Shown one piece after another: positions 25,497 through 32,914 of a stretch of DNA of 64,000 bases. The stretch comes from Sphingomonas sp. JUb134 (lineage in GTDB: Bacteria > Pseudomonadota > Alphaproteobacteria > Sphingomonadales > Sphingomonadaceae). The notes below the pieces were generated by a model. The model worked only from the letters and a program-made list of their open reading frames with translations, was not told the origin of the DNA and did not search any database. Numbering within the stretch: position 1 is the first letter of the stretch; every line of letters starts with the position of its first letter. Location of the stretch: NCBI RefSeq assembly GCF_004341505.2, contig NZ_SLYP02000001.1, positions 648,501 to 712,500 of the forward strand. The letters are read 5' to 3'. The translations under genes were made by a program, and so were the position numbers.

Positions 25497-26440
25497 GACG
25501 GCTCCTTTCCCGGTTGCTGAGAAGATGGCTGTGGCCTAGGCACCGACGGCATCGAATAGCGGGCGGTGACGAACTCAAGAAACCGGCGCAGCACCGGATT
25601 TTCATTGTCCTCACGCCAATAGCCGGAGAAGCCGATCCGCGTGTGGCCGTTGGTCTCGTGGACCTCGCGGAAGATCACGCCGGGAACGTGAATACCGAGC
25701 GCAGATTCCGCGACGATCGAGATATGCACACCAAGCCCGACAACACTTAGAACAGTATCGCGCCCAATATCCTCCATGTCGATCTCGGGTGAATGGCTTG
25801 GTATCCCGAGCTTACTCAAGATCATGTTGCGGCTTTCTGGACCGGGATCTCGCTGCGTCAGCAGGAAGCGTTCACCGATAAGGTCGGCCCAGTGGATGTT
25901 TTCACGGGCGGCAAGGCGATGGTCTTCTCGCATGGCCACCATTATTCGTTCGCTCCAGAACGAGCGGTTCACCAGCCCTGGGCAACGGGACTCGCCAATC
26001 ATAATCGCGATGTCGAGCACCCCGTTTTCGATCCCGGCCAGCAACATTTTCCGGTCGCGCTCGAACCCGCGCAGCTTCACGTTTGGATTGCGTTCGCCGA
26101 ACTCGCTGAGTGTGGCGCGCAAATTCCCGGCTGAAAACGATGTGTAAAAGCCCACCGCCAGCCTGCCGGCCTCACCATTACGCGTCGAGCGAACCCAGGC
26201 GTTTAATTCTTCCCACTCGCCCACAATTCGCTGCGCCGTGTAAAGATACGTCTCGCCGTCTTTTGTGAGCGTGGCGCCACGCGTCCTGCGGTCGAACAGT
26301 GCCATGCCTAGCCGTTTCTCGACATCGAGAATGTGCCGGCTAAGTGTCGCTTGTTTAATATTGAGGTTGCGTGCCGCGCGGCTGAAGCTGCCCGCTTCGG
26401 CGGCCGCTATCAGATAGCGGAGCTGGCGTAGTTCAATCAC
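25493..26440 (-). CDS. LysR family transcriptional regulator
   Basis: A 315-residue LTTR. The winged HTH is at the N-terminus (IELRQLRYLIAAAEAGSFSRAARNLNIKQATLSRHILDVEKRLGMALFDRRTRG), and the effector domain follows from about residue 90. I take the GTG at 26440 as start because LTTRs usually begin one or two residues before ELRQLRYL. A longer TTG start would run into the preceding dsbA-like gene. It follows that gene by 34 bp on the same strand, so it may belong to the thioredoxin-like operon. The inducer is unknown. Confidence 0.88.
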   Translation of the reverse strand: MIELRQLRYLIAAAEAGSFSRAARNLNIKQATLSRHILDVEKRLGMALFDRRTRGATLTKDGETYLYTAQRIVGEWEELNAWVRSTRNGEAGRLAVGFYTSFSAGNLRATLSEFGERNPNVKLRGFERDRKMLLAGIENGVLDIAIMIGESRCPGLVNRSFWSERIMVAMREDHRLAARENIHWADLIGERFLLTQRDPGPESRNMILSKLGIPSHSPEIDMEDIGRDTVLSVVGLGVHISIVAESALGIHVPGVIFREVHETNGHTRIGFSGYWREDNENPVLRRFLEFVTARYSMPSVPRPQPSSQQPGKEPS

Positions 26441-26474
26441 AACCTTGCACGGCTTTGCGACATTTGTTGACCGC

Positions 26475-27149
26475 CTAATCGCCCTCCCGAGCAAGTGCGA
26501 CCGCTTGCCGAAGGGTCGCTAGATCGACCGCGCCCGGCAGCAGATAAGGTCCCACCATCAAGCCGGGCGTGCCGGAAAGACCGGCCATCGCTGCGAAGCG
26601 GCTCGTGCGGCCGAGCGCCTGACCAATCTCGGACCCATGTTGATCCAGATCGGCTTGGAGCCGGTTCCAATCTACACCGGCTCGATCCGCCGCCGCCCGG
26701 ATGTTCTGGGATGACAGGCGGCCTTCGGTCTGCATAAGGGCAGCATTGAACTCAGCGTGCTTGCCCTGATACTGCGCCGCGATCGCCGCGCGAGCCGCCT
26801 CGGTGCTGGCGGCGCCGAAGATCGGCCAGTCGCGATAGACGAGCCGGACCTTGTTGTCCTCTCGCATCAGCGCGTCGAGCACGGGGTGCATTCGGCGACA
26901 ATAGGGACATTGGTAATCGGTGAAGAAAACGATGGTCACGTCGTAACCTTCGGGTGCGACCGTTGGCGCGACAGGATCGTTCTGAATCTCCTCGCGGATG
27001 CGCAGCGCCTCGGCGGAAGGAGTGGTGCCGCCAGCTTCCGCGATCGACTGAGCCCGCGCATCGGCGCCGTTGCCGCCACGCATCGCGAGCAGGCCCACCA
27101 GAACCAGCGCCGCAACCAGCACGGCTGCGATCGACATCTTCTTTTTCAT
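26475..27149 (-). CDS. DsbA-family thioredoxin-like protein (ScsC-like)
   Basis: A 224-residue exported thiol oxidoreductase or disulfide isomerase. An N-terminal signal anchor (IAAVLVAALVLVGLLAM) precedes a DsbA-type fold with VVFFTDYQCPYCRRMHPVL (active site CPYC), the cis-Pro loop GTPGLMVGPYLLPGAV and a helical insert. It overlaps the TlpA-like gene by four bases. Together the pair resembles ScsC/ScsD, envelope thiol proteins that protect against copper and other soft metals. Probably controlled from the boxed promoter at 27976-28015. Confidence 0.88.
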   Translation of the reverse strand: MKKKMSIAAVLVAALVLVGLLAMRGGNGADARAQSIAEAGGTTPSAEALRIREEIQNDPVAPTVAPEGYDVTIVFFTDYQCPYCRRMHPVLDALMREDNKVRLVYRDWPIFGAASTEAARAAIAAQYQGKHAEFNAALMQTEGRLSSQNIRAAADRAGVDWNRLQADLDQHGSEIGQALGRTSRFAAMAGLSGTPGLMVGPYLLPGAVDLATLRQAVALAREGD

Positions 27150-27952
27150 GACGTCATCCTCTCAAGGTCTCGAAGCGCCGCCAGCAAGGCTGCGCGGGAT
27201 ATCTCGCCGGTGTGCGTGCGCCGGATGCGCCCGTCGGCGTCGATGAACAGGGTGGTGGGCATCGCCCGCGTTCCGATCGCCTCGCCCAGAGCGCCGAGCG
27301 GATCGAGCCGGATTGAGGTATCCGCCAAGCCCTCCCGCGCGAGATAGTCGCGCACCCGGCTCACATCCTCGCCCTGGTTGACGAGGAGAATGGGAATATC
27401 CGAGCCGGCGGCCACGTCGATCATCATCGGCATTTCGCGCCGGCAGGGCGGGCACCAGGTCGCCCATAGATTGACGACAAAGGGTTGTCCGCGCAGGCTC
27501 TCGATCGGGATTGGGCGCTGCGCCATGTCTGCTAGGATCGGGCCGCTCGGCAATGGTCGCGGCTGCGGAGCCAGCAGCGCGGTTGCGGCAATCTGCGCGG
27601 AGACCAGCACGGCCAGGGATGCGACCAGCCCGGCGGTTGCGCGCTGACGGCCGAGCAGCATGACGATCACCACAGCGGTTGCAAGGACGCCGGGCCACAG
27701 CGAGAAACCGCCCTGCCATAGCGCGAGCACGGTCCAGGGCTCGATCGCGAAGGCAGGGGCGTTCTCGGCGACATAACCGACGCGCGCCGCTACAATGCCG
27801 ACCGCAGCCGCGATCCAGGCAACACGCCCGGCCCGGCTTTCGGTTCGCGCGGCGATAAATCCTCCGACGCCGAGGAACGCCCAAAGCAGCGCGACCGCGA
27901 TCATGCGGTCGGTCGCGATCATGAGCGGACCCAGTTGCAGCACGCCTTCCAT
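27146..27952 (-). CDS. membrane protein with TlpA-like thioredoxin domain
   Basis: A 268-residue protein. The first 130 residues carry about four membrane helices (MIAVALLWAFLGVGGFIAA, VAWIAAAVGIVAARVGYV, SLWPGVLATAVVIVMLLG, AGLVASLAVLVSAQIAATALL). A periplasmic TlpA/redoxin domain follows with FVVNLWATWCPPCRREMPMM (CPPC active site) and AMPTTLFIDADG. The polytopic anchor is unusual; ScsD/TlpA proteins normally have a single helix. The start faces the two-component promoter. Confidence 0.85.
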   Translation of the reverse strand: MEGVLQLGPLMIATDRMIAVALLWAFLGVGGFIAARTESRAGRVAWIAAAVGIVAARVGYVAENAPAFAIEPWTVLALWQGGFSLWPGVLATAVVIVMLLGRQRATAGLVASLAVLVSAQIAATALLAPQPRPLPSGPILADMAQRPIPIESLRGQPFVVNLWATWCPPCRREMPMMIDVAAGSDIPILLVNQGEDVSRVRDYLAREGLADTSIRLDPLGALGEAIGTRAMPTTLFIDADGRIRRTHTGEISRAALLAALRDLERMTS

Positions 27953-27975
27953 GCTGGATGTCGTGTGCAGCGAAC

Positions 27976-28015
27976 CTTAAGGCAGGCTTAGGGTCACGCT
28001 TAAGGCTGGGATAAG
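27976..28015 (+). promoter_or_regulatory. tandem PmrA/QseB-like boxes in the divergent tlpA / two-component promoter
   Basis: Box 1 is CTTAAG-GCAGG-CTTAGG (27976-27992) and box 2 is CTTAAG-GCTGG-GATAAG (27999-28015). They are 23 bp apart, about two helical turns. The CTTAAG-N5-CTTAAG arrangement is the classic PmrA-type OmpR-family site. Matching boxes occur before the dsbD-like gene and the RND operon. Confidence 0.75.
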
Positions 28016-28037
28016 TTCGTGCGGTAAGGACGGCGGG

Positions 28038-28697
28038 ATGCGAATATTGGTAATCGAAGACGACGAGATCCTGCGCGACGGCCTTGCCGCCGGGCTGGGC
28101 CTCGAAGGGTTCGAGGTGGACAGCGTGGTGAACTGCACCGACGCGCGCGCCGCCGTCGCGACGCAGGATCATGCGGCCATCGTCCTCGATATCGGCTTGC
28201 CGGATGGCTCGGGCCTCGAACTCCTGACGGAGTGGCGGCGCGACGGGGTGAAGACGCCCATCCTTCTTCTGACCGCGCGCAACCTCATCGGCGACCGCAT
28301 CGACGGGCTCGATGGCGGGGCGGACGACTATCTTGGCAAGCCGTTCGATCTTGGCGAGCTATCGGCACGCCTGCGGGCACTTCTGCGGCGCTCGAGCGGC
28401 CGGGCCGAGAACGGGATCAGCCTGGGCGACCTGACGATCGACGAAGCCTGCCGCACCGTCGCCGTCGCCGGCGAGGAGGTGGCGCTGTCGCGGCGCGAAT
28501 ATGCGATCCTGCATGCACTCGCGAGCCATCCCGGCCACGTTCTCTCGCGCGGCCAATTGGAGGATCGCATCTACGGGTGGCAGGACGAGGTAGAGAGCAA
28601 CGCCGTGGAGGTCCATATCCACAAGCTGCGCGCCAAGCTCGGCCGCGAGCGGATCGAGACCGTTCGCGGCGAAGGCTATCGGATCGCCCGCCAATGA
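28038..28697 (+). CDS. OmpR-family response regulator
   Basis: A 219-residue PmrA/QseB/TctD-like regulator. The receiver has the acidic pair EDDE (residues 7-10), the phosphoacceptor in IVLDIGLPDGSGLELL and the conserved lysine in DDYLGKPFDLGEL. The C-terminal winged helix includes ALSRREYAILHALASHPGHVLSRGQLEDRIYGW and VEVHIHKLRAKLG, with the recognition helix that would read CTTAAG half sites. The ATG is overlapped downstream by the kinase start. Confidence 0.93.
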   Translation: MRILVIEDDEILRDGLAAGLGLEGFEVDSVVNCTDARAAVATQDHAAIVLDIGLPDGSGLELLTEWRRDGVKTPILLLTARNLIGDRIDGLDGGADDYLGKPFDLGELSARLRALLRRSSGRAENGISLGDLTIDEACRTVAVAGEEVALSRREYAILHALASHPGHVLSRGQLEDRIYGWQDEVESNAVEVHIHKLRAKLGRERIETVRGEGYRIARQ

Positions 28698-30016
28698 TGT
28701 CGCTGCGTATCCGCCTTTTCGCGTTGGTGGCGGCGATCACCATGATCGTCTGGGCGGGCGCGGCCACCTGGACCGCGCTGTCCACGCGCGCGGAGGTGCA
28801 ACGCGTCCTGGATGGACGTCTTATCGAGGCCGCCCGCATGGTGGCGGCGCTCGACGTGCCGATGGTCGATGAACCGAGGCGGCTCCCGCCCACGGCCTAC
28901 ACGCGCCAGCTCTCGTGCCAAATCTGGTCGATGGGTGGTGAATTGATCGGCCAGTCCGCCGGCGCGCCTGATCTGCCGCTCGCACAGGGGCAACCCGGAT
29001 TTTCCGAGCGTCAGATCGGGGACCAGCATTGGCGGGTCTATACCCATGTCGATGCGCAACGCGGCCTGCGGGTGATGGTGGGCGACAATCTCAGTGTGCG
29101 CCAACGGCTCGTGACGGGCATGATGATCGGCCTGCTCCTGCCGGCGCTGGTGGGCCTGGCCGGGCTCGGCGTCCTCCTTTGGCTCGGGGTTGGGCGCGGG
29201 CTTCGGCCGCTCGATGCCTTGGCCCGGTCGATCGCGGCGCGCTCGCCGAGCAGCCTTACGCCCCTGGATGAGACCGTCGGCCCTAGCGAATTGCGGCCCG
29301 TCGTGCAGGAAATGAACGGCCTGCTGCGGCGGCTTGAAGCGGCCCGCCAGGCCGAACGCGATTTTGTCGCCAATGCCGCGCATGAAATGCAGACGCCTTT
29401 GGCCGGGCTCAAGACGCAAGCGGAGGTCGCCCGGCGGGCAACGGACCCAGCCATGCGCGACCATGCGCTGGAGCAGATCACGCGATCGGTGAACCGCACC
29501 AGTCGCATGGTGCGCCAGCTTCTCAGCCTCGCAGGTGAGGAGGGACGAGCGCGCGAGCCGCAGATTCAACCGGTCGTCCTCGACCCCGTGCTGGCCGAGG
29601 TGATCGACGACTATCGTGCGGTCGCGACAGCGCGTGATATGCGGATCGTCGTGGCGCCGTCATGCGAAGGAGCCGCGGCGCCGATGGCGCCCGAGGCTTT
29701 GCGCCAGGCGATCGGGAATCTTGTCGAGAACGCCCTTCATCACGCCGGTCCGGGCGGCGAAGTCGTCATCGCCTGCGAGACCAACGGCAAAGCAATGGAA
29801 ATCTTGGTCATGGATCGCGGATCGGGCATCGCGCCGCAGGATCGGGATCGACTGCGCCGCCGCTTCGAGCGCGGGGCCGGTGTGCAGAATAGCGGGAGCG
29901 GCTTGGGGTTATCGATCGTCGAGGCAGCGGTGGAGAGTTGCGGCGCGCGCCTCGATCTGCGCGAACGGCCATCGGGCGGCTTGATCGCGGCAATCCGGTT
30001 CGATCGATCGATCTAG
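28694..30016 (+). CDS. sensor histidine kinase
   Basis: A 440-residue two-membrane-helix kinase, partner of the upstream regulator (ATGA overlap). Helix 1 is LFALVAAITMIVWAGAATW. A periplasmic sensor of about 125 residues contains one cysteine (QLSCQIW). Helix 2 (GMMIGLLLPALVGLAGLGVLLWL) leads into a HAMP-like region. The H-box is ANAAHEMQTPLAGL, the N-box NLVENALHH, and the G-boxes DRGSGI and GSGLGLSIVEAA. The signal is unknown; the regulon suggests metal or thiol stress. Its stop shares a CTAG with the convergent arsR-type gene. Confidence 0.93.
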   Translation: MMSLRIRLFALVAAITMIVWAGAATWTALSTRAEVQRVLDGRLIEAARMVAALDVPMVDEPRRLPPTAYTRQLSCQIWSMGGELIGQSAGAPDLPLAQGQPGFSERQIGDQHWRVYTHVDAQRGLRVMVGDNLSVRQRLVTGMMIGLLLPALVGLAGLGVLLWLGVGRGLRPLDALARSIAARSPSSLTPLDETVGPSELRPVVQEMNGLLRRLEAARQAERDFVANAAHEMQTPLAGLKTQAEVARRATDPAMRDHALEQITRSVNRTSRMVRQLLSLAGEEGRAREPQIQPVVLDPVLAEVIDDYRAVATARDMRIVVAPSCEGAAAPMAPEALRQAIGNLVENALHHAGPGGEVVIACETNGKAMEILVMDRGSGIAPQDRDRLRRRFERGAGVQNSGSGLGLSIVEAAVESCGARLDLRERPSGGLIAAIRFDRSI

Positions 30017-30408
30017 ACGTTGAGAATGCGCGCGAAGGCGGCAGCGCCCTTCACGGACCTAGCGCGATCACCCACTACGCCCGAGCCGGGCGCGATCATA
30101 GCAGGATTGCCCGAGCCAAACACCGCCTCGATGCTGCGCACGCACAGCTCGGTCGCATCGTCGGCGAGGCTGTAATAGACCTGCTTGGCCTGCCGCCGCG
30201 TCGAAACCATGCCCGATTTGCGCAACTCCCCAAGTTGCTGGCTGAGCGCGGGCTGGCCGATGCCGGTGGCCTCGTCGATCGCCGACACCGATTGCTCGCC
30301 GCGCGACAGCAGCAGCGACAGCACCATGAGGCGCTGCGGCTGGGCGAACGCCTTCAGCTTCTCCGTGGCCATGTCGGCCTGCGAACGGCTCTCCCACAAC
30401 TCGGTCAT
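30013..30408 (-). CDS. ArsR family repressor (BigR/SqrR-like)
   Basis: A 131-residue winged-helix repressor. GIGQPALSQQLGELRKSGMVSTRRQAKQVYYSL is the DNA-binding core and closely follows the BigR/SqrR persulfide-sensor pattern. Those sensors use two cysteines; here only Cys89 (ATELCVRSIE) is present, and the earlier one seems replaced by serine in MVLSLLLSRGEQSV. It overlaps the peroxiredoxin gene by four bases. The likely target is the divergent promoter at 31029-31113, controlling the sulfide module. Confidence 0.87.
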   Translation of the reverse strand: MTELWESRSQADMATEKLKAFAQPQRLMVLSLLLSRGEQSVSAIDEATGIGQPALSQQLGELRKSGMVSTRRQAKQVYYSLADDATELCVRSIEAVFGSGNPAMIAPGSGVVGDRARSVKGAAAFARILNV

Positions 30409-31025
30409 GGCGCGGCCCGGCAGAACCAGTCATCGCCCTCGGCGTCGCTCGAAGGGGGCAGCAGCATCGGTTCCCCCGGACGCCATCCCTCCGGCGTCAG
30501 CCTGTCGCCTGACGCGGCCGCCTGGAGCGCGGCGACCATCCGGACCATTTCGTCGACCGATCGCCCGACCGACATGGGATAGTGGGTGATCGCCTGAATG
30601 ACGCCTTCGGGGTCGATGAAATAGGCCGCGCGCACCGCCGAGCTGTCCTGGGCGGCCTCGTCCAGCATCCCATAGGCGCGCGCGATAGCCATCGACGGGT
30701 CTTCGACGATGGGAAAGCCGATCTCGACATCGAACTGGTCCCGAATCGCCTTGGCCCAGGCGGCGTGGGCATAGAGGCTGTCGACCGACAGTCCGAGCAA
30801 GGCGCAGTCCATCGCCTCGAATCGATCCTGCGCCTTCGCCAGCCCCACAAATTCCGTGGTGCAGACAGGCGTGAAGTCGGCCGGGTGTGAAAAGAACACG
30901 ATCCAGCGCCCGCGATAGGAGGATAGCCGCACCATCCCTCTGGTGGTCCTCGCCTCGAAATCCGGGGCGGTGTCGCCCATCCGCAATGAGCGGCTCGGGC
31001 CGCTCGTCAAAACCTCGTTCGTCAT
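30405..31025 (-). CDS. 1-Cys peroxiredoxin (Prx6 type)
   Basis: A 206-residue AhpC/TSA peroxiredoxin of the Prx6 subfamily. The peroxidatic cysteine is in FSHPADFTPVCTTEF (near residue 56), and the ITHYPMSVGRSVDEMVR and GWRPGEPMLLPP stretches are Prx6-typical. The only other cysteines lie outside a resolving position. It would reduce peroxides or persulfide-derived oxidants. First gene of a two-gene operon with the ArsR repressor, divergent from the sulfur genes. A homologue lies at 35289. Confidence 0.92.
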   Translation of the reverse strand: MTNEVLTSGPSRSLRMGDTAPDFEARTTRGMVRLSSYRGRWIVFFSHPADFTPVCTTEFVGLAKAQDRFEAMDCALLGLSVDSLYAHAAWAKAIRDQFDVEIGFPIVEDPSMAIARAYGMLDEAAQDSSAVRAAYFIDPEGVIQAITHYPMSVGRSVDEMVRMVAALQAAASGDRLTPEGWRPGEPMLLPPSSDAEGDDWFCRAAP

Positions 31026-31069
31026 CAATCCCGTCTCTCACTCCAAGCGCATTGACGCAACTCACTTAC

Positions 31070-31093
31070 ATGATTACATAGATGTTAAATCAT
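31070..31093. promoter_or_regulatory. dyad in the divergent peroxiredoxin / MBL promoter
   Basis: ATGATT (31070-31075) and AATCAT (31088-31093) form an inverted repeat around an AT-rich centre. The 88-bp divergent intergenic region is unusually AT-rich for this DNA. It is a plausible operator for the ArsR-type repressor. The call is from symmetry only. Confidence 0.45.
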
Positions 31094-31113
31094 GAAAGCG
31101 AAAGGCTGTAATC

Positions 31114-32028
31114 ATGGACGAGACAGTTCAAAAGGCAGCGGCTCAGATCGCGAACGCGCGCAACGGCGTGCCGCAGATCAAGGCGTTCTTCGACGAGCCC
31201 ACCTTCACCGCCAGCTATGTGGTGCATGACCCCGAGACTCGGGCGGCAGCAATCATCGATAGCGTGCTCGACTACGACGCGGCATCGGGAAGGACCTCGT
31301 TCGCTTCGGCCGATGCGATCATCGCCTATGTTCACGAGCATGACCTTGCGGTCGAATGGTTGCTGGAAACCCATGCTCATGCCGACCATCTTTCGGCCGC
31401 GCCCTATATTCAGGGAAAGGTCGGCGGAAAGCTCTCTATCGGCCGGGCAATCCTTCAGGTGCAGGAGATCTTCGGCAAGATCTTCAACGAAGGCACCGAG
31501 TTCGCGCGCGACGGATCGCAATTCGATCGCCTGTTCGAGGATGGCGACCAGTTCACCATCGGCAATCTCCAAGCGACCGTGCTGCATGTGCCTGGCCATA
31601 CGCCGGCGGACCTTGCCTACGTGATCGGCGACGCGGCGTTTGTCGGCGACACGCTGTTCATGCCCGACTACGGCACCGCGCGCGCGGACTTTCCGGGCGG
31701 CGACGCACGCACGCTGTTCCGCTCGATCCGACGGCTGCTGACCCTTCCTCCCGAAACACGCCTGTTCCTGTGTCATGACTATAAGGCGCCAGGCCGCGAT
31801 CGCTTCGCCTGGGAAACGACCGTTGCCGCCCAGCGGGCCGGTAACGTCCACGTTCATGACGGGGCCGAGGAAGAGGCGTTCGTCGCCATGCGCGAGGCGC
31901 GCGACGCCACGCTCGACATGCCCAAGCTCATCCTGCCGTCGATCCAGGTGAACATGCGCGGTGGCAGACTGCCCGAGCCTGAGGACAACGGCACGCGCTA
32001 CCTCAAGATTCCGCTGGATGCCGTTTGA
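31114..32028 (+). CDS. MBL-fold hydrolase, ETHE1/Blh-like persulfide dioxygenase
   Basis: A 304-residue metallo-beta-lactamase-fold protein. The metal motif is LLETHAHADHLSAAPYI. Further ligands are in VLHVPGHTPADLAYVIGDAAFVGDTLF and in LFLCHDYKAPGRDRFAWETTV. The pattern fits the Blh/ETHE1 branch, non-heme iron persulfide dioxygenases that turn glutathione persulfide into sulfite. The downstream YeeE pair, SQR and TauE support that role: sulfide to persulfide to sulfite to export. Confidence 0.9.
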   Translation: MDETVQKAAAQIANARNGVPQIKAFFDEPTFTASYVVHDPETRAAAIIDSVLDYDAASGRTSFASADAIIAYVHEHDLAVEWLLETHAHADHLSAAPYIQGKVGGKLSIGRAILQVQEIFGKIFNEGTEFARDGSQFDRLFEDGDQFTIGNLQATVLHVPGHTPADLAYVIGDAAFVGDTLFMPDYGTARADFPGGDARTLFRSIRRLLTLPPETRLFLCHDYKAPGRDRFAWETTVAAQRAGNVHVHDGAEEEAFVAMREARDATLDMPKLILPSIQVNMRGGRLPEPEDNGTRYLKIPLDAV

Positions 32029-32465
32029 TGGGCACGCTGTTTCCCGACGCCATGCCGCTGACGGGTTTCCTCGGCGGGCTGATGATCGGCGTCGCCGGGG
32101 CGATCATGCTGCTCGGGCTTGGCAGGATCGCTGGGGTCAGCGGTATGGCTGCGACCTCTATCGGGGTTGGTGAGCGAGGGTCGGATCGCAAGCTGGCGCT
32201 GGCCTTCATTATCGGCCTTCCGCTCGGCGCGGCGCTGATCTCGCTCACCGGTCCCTTGCGGATCGCCTTCCCGGACTCGACCGCGCTTTTGATAGCCGGC
32301 GGGCTTCTTGTGGGGTTCGGCACACGGCTCGGCAGCGGCTGCACCAGCGGACATGGGGTCTGCGGGTTGTCGCGCCTGTCGCCGCGCTCGCTCGTGGCGA
32401 CCGGCCTGTTCATGACGGCGGGCTTCGCCACGGTGGCCATCATGCGCGCATCGGGGACGCTCTGA
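32028..32465 (+). CDS. YeeE/YedE family membrane protein, first of a pair
   Basis: A 145-residue protein with about four membrane helices. The family signature is GTRLGSGCTSGHGVCGLSRLSPRSLVAT, with two conserved cysteines that are thought to guide thiosulfate or another reduced sulfur species through the membrane in YeeE. It starts directly at the MBL stop (TGATG). Its partner follows after two bases. Such half-size pairs (PmpA/PmpB-like) occur next to persulfide dioxygenases. Confidence 0.88.
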   Translation: MGTLFPDAMPLTGFLGGLMIGVAGAIMLLGLGRIAGVSGMAATSIGVGERGSDRKLALAFIIGLPLGAALISLTGPLRIAFPDSTALLIAGGLLVGFGTRLGSGCTSGHGVCGLSRLSPRSLVATGLFMTAGFATVAIMRASGTL

Positions 32466-32467
32466 CC

Positions 32468-32902
32468 ATGCGGATGCTCATCGCACTTGCCGCCGGCCTC
32501 CTGTTCGGCGCCGGCCTCGCCATATCCGGATTGGCGGACCCGTCCCGCGTAACTGCCTTCCTCGACCTGTTCGGTGCATGGGACCCGACCCTCGCTTTCG
32601 TCATGGCCGGCGCGATCCTGCCGATGGCCGTTGCATGGCAGGTCCAGCGCCGCGCGCGGCGGGCCTTGTCGGGCGATGCCTTCTGCGTGCCGGAAACGAC
32701 CAGACTCGACGCACGACTTGCGATCGGGGCGCTGCTCTTTGGCGTGGGGTGGGGGCTTACCGGCATCTGCCCCGGCCCGGCCGTCGCCAATTTGGGGCTC
32801 GCGCCGGTCGCGGTGCTTCCGTTCCTGATCGCAATGGCAGGCGGGATGCTTCTCCACCGGCTCTGGGCGAACCGTCGACCATCCTCGAAGGCCGGCAACT
32901 GA
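32468..32902 (+). CDS. DUF6691 / YeeE-like membrane protein, second of a pair
   Basis: A 144-residue polytopic protein, second half of the YeeE/YedE-like pair. It starts LIALAAGLLFGAGLAISGLADPSRVTAFLDLFGAWDPTLAFVMAGA, the usual DUF6691 opening. It carries a cysteine in the GVGWGLTGICPGPAVANLG signature. It probably forms a sulfur-compound channel with the preceding gene (inference from pairing and from YeeE structures). Confidence 0.88.
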   Translation: MRMLIALAAGLLFGAGLAISGLADPSRVTAFLDLFGAWDPTLAFVMAGAILPMAVAWQVQRRARRALSGDAFCVPETTRLDARLAIGALLFGVGWGLTGICPGPAVANLGLAPVAVLPFLIAMAGGMLLHRLWANRRPSSKAGN

Positions 32903-32914
32903 AAGGCGCGTCTG

